Part shown: positions 59,376-64,000 of the stretch, piece after piece
Numbering within the stretch: the first letter of the stretch is position 1
How the letters are laid out: every line of letters begins with the position of its first letter
Source: Nymphaea colorata
Taxonomy: Eukaryota > Streptophyta > Magnoliopsida > Nymphaeales > Nymphaeaceae
DNA length: 64,000 nt
Reading direction: 5' to 3'
NCBI RefSeq assembly: GCF_008831285.2
Contig: NC_045140.1
Coordinates: forward strand, 18,536,370 to 18,600,369
The notes under the pieces: generated by a model
What the model saw: the letters and a program-made list of their open reading frames with translations, nothing else
What the model was told of the DNA's origin: nothing
The model's database searches: none
Position numbers and translations under genes: made by a program

Positions 59376-62300
59376 ATGGCTGGAAGAGCAGCGCCACCGC
59401 CTAAGCAAGACGAGTTAGTGCCACATGCTGTCAAGGACCAACTTCCTGGAATTTCTTACTGCATCACCAGTCCTCCTCCATGGGGTACGAATCCCTCTCT
59501 CTCTCTCTCTCTCTTGGGTGTGGTTTGTTGATACTGCGAGAGATGGCCTTTCGTCAAATTTTGAAATGGTGGGCAGCTTTCACATGGTACATTGGTTTTC
59601 TATTCAGTGATCAGTAATGGTTGCCTTTTCTCTTTGATATTTCAGTCTAAATTTAGTCTTTGAGTGACAAACATAACAGACCTTCTTTGTTATACATAAA
59701 ATAGGGCTTTCATCTTCCTGCATCTTTCTCCTAGAGGCAGACAGAATCTCTGTTCTTTCGATGTCTTCACTGTGACAAGCAAAGTAAAGTTCCTCTTTGC
59801 TGTCTCTCATTTAGGCATGGAAAAAATATTTTTTCTTGACATTTAAGCACAATGAAAGCGAACCAACCCGATTTTCCAACTCTCACTTGCATGAAAGCAC
59901 CAGTATTTGTTGGTCTGTGAGAAGCAATGCTGTTCTCTAGTATTTTCTCTGTGGAGTTAATACTTGTTTGGTTTTCATCAAATTGTAACTGGTACTCTCG
60001 TGTGGAAACTCAAGGTTTTCTTTGCGTATCACCTTTTATATTGGTCTAAAATTCACCACGGAAAAGATCTGGCCGACATCTTCATCTTGCCATCTATGTT
60101 CAAATTGTAATTGTGCTTGTTAAATTGACAATGCAGCGGAAGCCATTCTACTTGGTTTTCAGCATTATCTGGTCATGCTTGGAACGACTGTTATAATACC
60201 CACTGCTTTGGTTCCTCAGATGGGAGGAGGAAATGTAAGACATGATTCCTGTTCAGGATTTTCGTTTTTCATTTCTTGTGAATTTGCAGATTTATTTTCT
60301 GGAATTATGCTTTCATATACGATGGAGATTTGTGCTTCCATTTGGAACTGTAGGAGGAGAAAGTTAGAGTGATCCAAACGCTGCTTTTTGTTGCTGGCTT
60401 GAACACTCTGTTCCAATCCTTTTTTGGGAGTCGGTTGCCTGCTGTTATCGGAGGATCGTACACCTTCGTTGTGCCTACTCTGTCAATCATCTTAGCTCGG
60501 CGATATAGTGGCATCTTAGACCCACATGAGGTACATTTTTTATGTCGGTCTGAAAGACATCTGTTCTTGAACTTGATTTTTCTATTGTTTATCAGCAGCA
60601 GCTTCAAAACTTAAACCCTCTTGTTTGCACACGCAGAAATTTATTCGAACAATGAGGGGAACTCAGGGTGCTCTGATAGTTGCATCTACTCTTCAGATTA
60701 TTATTGGCTTCAGTGGACTTTGGCGAAATATTACCAGGTGCAACTATTACTAGTTTACGATATATGCATGCAAAAGTTGATGCAGTTTATCTCTGTGCTG
60801 ATTTTATACATTTCATCTTACTTCAGGTTTCTTAGTCCACTTTCAGCAGTTCCTCTCATAACTCTAGCAGGACTTGGGCTTTTTGAGTTTGGTTTTCCTG
60901 GGGTAAGTACCTTATTCTTTGGTTTTCTCTGTCTTGAAAGAGAAAATTAGATTGAGGTTTCCCTTGGATCATTTGGTCCTTTACATATCCTAACATAAAA
61001 TAGGACTAGCAATTGAATATATGACAATGGGAGTGTAAGTTAAGTTCGCGATAGATTTCACTGACATTATCTGATGGAATGCTTTCACTAGGTGGCAAAG
61101 TGCATTGAGATTGGCCTCCCTGCACTTATTGTTCTGGTAGTATTTTCACAGGTAATTGATAATCTACCCTCTTTTATTTGAAAACTTATTTGTGCGAATA
61201 ATATCTTCAGTTATTGATTATTTACCTCTTTTTTTTTATTCTAAAGTTTCTGGTAGTTTTGACTCCACTTGAAACATGTAGAGTTAATATTCTTCATGTT
61301 TTATTACTTGTCAGTGTGTCACCTTTTGTTGGTATGCAGAGAACCCTTAGAACTTTCCATATGATAGAAAAGGGTGAAGCTGCCTGTTAGTGGCCTGACC
61401 TACATACTTTTAAACTGTTGCAGTATGTTCCTCATGCAATACAGTCAAAGCGGATGGTTTTTGATCGGTTTGCTGTTATATTTATGGTTATCATCGTGTG
61501 GATCTATGCTCACCTCCTCACAGTAGGTGGGGCTTACAAGCATGCACCACCAAAGACTCAATTTCATTGTCGGACTGATCGAGGTGGACTAATTGGTGCT
61601 GCCCCTTGGTAATTTCACTGTTTATTACCGGCATGCCTGTCATGCTTTCATACTATTAGATTCTCTGTGATGCTTTTTCTTTGATCTGCCATTTCTTGGG
61701 TTCATTTTTGTCTTCTTTTTTCTGGCTTTATCTTTCTCATTCCTGTGACCCTTGATATTTCTTTTAAATGTACCATCTGCTTCATTAAACAATTCAATTG
61801 TGCAACACTACTGACTACTAGGCGAGGTTGTGTATGGGTACCTTTGAACTGTCATCAGTTCATTTGTAATATGGTTTCCACTTCCATTTGCCTGCCAAGA
61901 GGTAATCCGTGTTCTTTCTATAAGTGGCATCTCCACTTAATAGCTTTGTCTGCCTGGATGATAATTGTGCTTCTTTGCTTCTTGAGCATGTCATCCATTG
62001 TACCCGATATCTAATGTCCACCAAGTCTGGACCTTGTGCATTGCAACTTGCTGGCATGCTTACAATTATGCTGCGTTGGACATTCATCGGTATCACTCTT
62101 CACATCTGACTATTGTTATAACATGGTCCCCTGTAGGATAAGAGTTCCATATCCATTTCAATGGGGGCCGCCTACTTTTGATGCTGGAGAAGCTTTTGCC
62201 ATGATGATGGCATCATTTGTCGCTCTTGTGGAGGTATGTCGATGTCATGCTGTAGGATCTCCTCTATTTTCACTTCATGACTGTTTGAACTTCTGTAGGT

Positions 62301-64000
62301 CTAATCTTATCTTTGGATTCTGGAGCTGATTCCTTTGTTTTTCTTCAAAGAAAGTTGACTCTTGTTTGGTTCTCATTTTGTAACTATCTTATTGGAATTT
62401 TAGTCTACGGGTACATTCTATGCGGTGACAAGATATGCCAGTGCCACTCCAATGCCTCCTTCTATTCTCAGTCGTGGTATTGGTTGGCAGGTAATGCAGT
62501 TCTTTTGGCTGTCGCATGCTAAACTTTATTATTTGTTTCAATTAGGCATTCTAGTTGCTGCAATCAAGTGAGTATTAGGTGTCTGAGTTGTTCTTGCTGC
62601 CTCTTGCTAAAATGGAGAAGGGTGTTTTAGGAATCAAAAGGAAAAAAGGAGAATTTGATTATATTTGTGCTGCTTTCAGCTTGCATCAAGCAGTTCTCCA
62701 GTTTTATCTCCAAGCTTAAGAGATAAGTTATTACAAACATTTCTGATTGCAGGGAATTGGTATTCTGTTGGATGGACTATTTGGGACAGCCAATGGATCT
62801 ACAGTATCTGTGTAAGTTTTTTTATTCTGAACATGGATATTTTTTATGCTGATGGGAGTTATCATTTCATTTAGCAAATTCACATATTTCTATACAGAGA
62901 AAATGCTGGGCTCCTTGCTTTGACTCGTGTTGGCAGCAGAAGAGTTGTGCAGATATCTGCTGGATTCATGATTTTCTTTTCTGTTCTTGGTAAGCTTTGC
63001 ACAGCTTGTGCATGCATGCTTTGAACAACTTGAGTTTGAGTAATGTATATTTTTTTCCCTTGTGTTCTACCATGTCTGCAACACAAATGGAAAATACAAA
63101 CACAAATTAGTGGAAATAGATTTTACTTGTCCTTGAATGCTTGAATTTCTGAAGTTCACTGACGTGCCTTTTTAACTTGAAACCAATAGAAGTGAATAGT
63201 TAAGTTTCTGGCTGCTAGATGAATTCAATAGTGTACAATGAGGCATTAATTTACATAGGTTAAACTTGTAAATGATGACAGTGCATCACGTTCAATATTC
63301 ATTGTTTGACTTGTATGATTAAATCTCTTGCCATCTGACGTAATTAACAGGTAGGTAGTTTTGATGTATACATATCTGCTTATGAGATTTTAATCCTTTC
63401 CTTTCAGTGCACAACTTAGTTTTCTCATATTGGATTCTCACACTGTAAGTCTGCCCTGAGAAAATGTTAACGTTCTGGGAGCTTCTTCTCAGCTGAATTA
63501 TGAGGATATGAAATGCATGGATTCAACATGGAGATCTGAAATTGTCACCCGTGCCAAACATGATCCAAATCGGCAAATCCACTATGAGCTTCTGAAATTT
63601 CAACTGTGCCAAACATGATGGATATCAACTCTGTATTGAGTATTTCTGTGTTTGATTTTCTGCATTCCTTGGAAGATTGTTTCCTGGCCTTGGGTTCTGG
63701 TCATAACATTGACACTTCTGCTCTTAGGGTCATACTCTGTAAGAGCCTGTTTCTGAACTTTTGCTGTTGCAATTTTGATGTTCCAAAAGTTAGTCTTAAG
63801 CGTTCTTGATTTGTGGATTCATTAGGATTATTTATATTCTTGTCTCTATTGGAAACATAAGAGCTAAATCCTGTAACAGGCACTTTTGAAGTAATGCTTT
63901 CTCCCAGTTTACCTTTTTCTTCAACATTGGTGTGTGTGCATATTCTTGTGCTTGTCTTGGATGGACTAAATGTAGCATTTCAAGTAACTCCTCTAGAGGA
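59376..64000 (+). CDS. NAT: Nucleobase-ascorbate transporter (NAT/NCS2 family), first 380 codons
   Basis: Eleven exons are readable: 59376-59484, 60137-60234, 60354-60530, 60637-60737, 60827-60902, 61092-61151, 61424-61608, 62137-62233, 62404-62490, 62753-62811 and 62898-62989 (1141 nt). The next exon (expected after VLG) is not before 64000, so the gene runs off the right end; plant NATs have about 520-530 aa. These membrane proteins carry xanthine, uric acid and other nucleobases. The start MAGRAAPPPKQDELVPH and SYCITSPPPW fit the plant family. Substrate-site motifs are intact: GFQHY in TM1 (43-47), VALVESTGTF in TM8 (Glu301), and the NAT signature ENAGLLALTR (351-360). Hydrophobic segments include SYTFVVPTLSIIL and FDRFAVIFMVIIVWIYAHLL. 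RASFVAL-type breaks or stops are absent, so the gene looks functional. It resembles the NAT1-6 group more than NAT7. Intron 1 begins with a CT microsatellite, and the last visible intron exceeds 1 kb. Confidence 0.94.
59492..59514. repeat. (CT)n microsatellite at the start of transporter intron 1
   Basis: About eleven CT units begin only 8 bases after the exon 1 donor (GGG then GTACGA) of the transporter gene. The rest of intron 1, up to 60136, holds no other feature. Confidence 0.95.

Overview
The window is nuclear DNA of a flowering plant. The evidence is spliced genes with GT-AG introns, plant-specific families (a D-type cyclin with an LxCxE motif, a chloroplast ankyrin protein of the EMB506 type, a DUF4228/PADRE protein, a plant nucleobase-ascorbate transporter), an AT-rich background and many CT/GA/AT microsatellites. 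I cannot name the species. Five genes are solid, one gene at the left edge is probable but unidentified, and the rest is intergenic DNA with transposon debris. No CRISPR array, operon, rRNA or convincing tRNA gene was seen.

Layout. 1-942 (minus): three phase-compatible exons of an unidentified gene that runs off the left end. 3657-7786 (minus): a complete six-exon CYCD1-type G1 cyclin (321 aa) with a 2.5 kb second intron and two upstream ATGs in its likely leader. 7787-20500: intergenic, with a G-run, long T-runs, a fold-back MITE-like element near 13.4 kb and an AT microsatellite. 20726-21571 (plus): single-exon tRNA (guanine-N7) methyltransferase. 22462-27973 (minus): complete seven-exon EMB506 gene, convergent with the methyltransferase gene, with four internal exons of exactly 99 bp, each one ankyrin repeat. 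28-33.9 kb: intergenic, with several diverged tandem duplications. 33952-35337 (minus): complete two-exon DUF4228/PADRE gene with an upstream TATA-like element and a perfect ABRE core. 35.7-59.3 kb: intergenic, with a dead LINE tail (zf-RVT plus RNase H, poly-A) at 41.4-42.6 kb, a large CT/AT/GA inverted repeat at 46.5 kb, an orphan promoter-like block at 46.0-46.2 kb and a small hairpin at 58.3 kb. 59376-64000 (plus): first eleven exons (380 codons) of a nucleobase-ascorbate transporter that continues past the right end.

The genes do not form a pathway. They are independent housekeeping or stress genes: cell-cycle entry, tRNA modification, plastid development and embryogenesis, stress response, and purine/pyrimidine transport. 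I found no undescribed system. The observations most worth checking are the exon-per-repeat structure of EMB506, the CYCD1 upstream ORFs, the unidentified left-edge gene and the orphan promoter block at 46 kb. All exon borders were read by eye from splice sites, reading phase and family resemblance, without any alignment.
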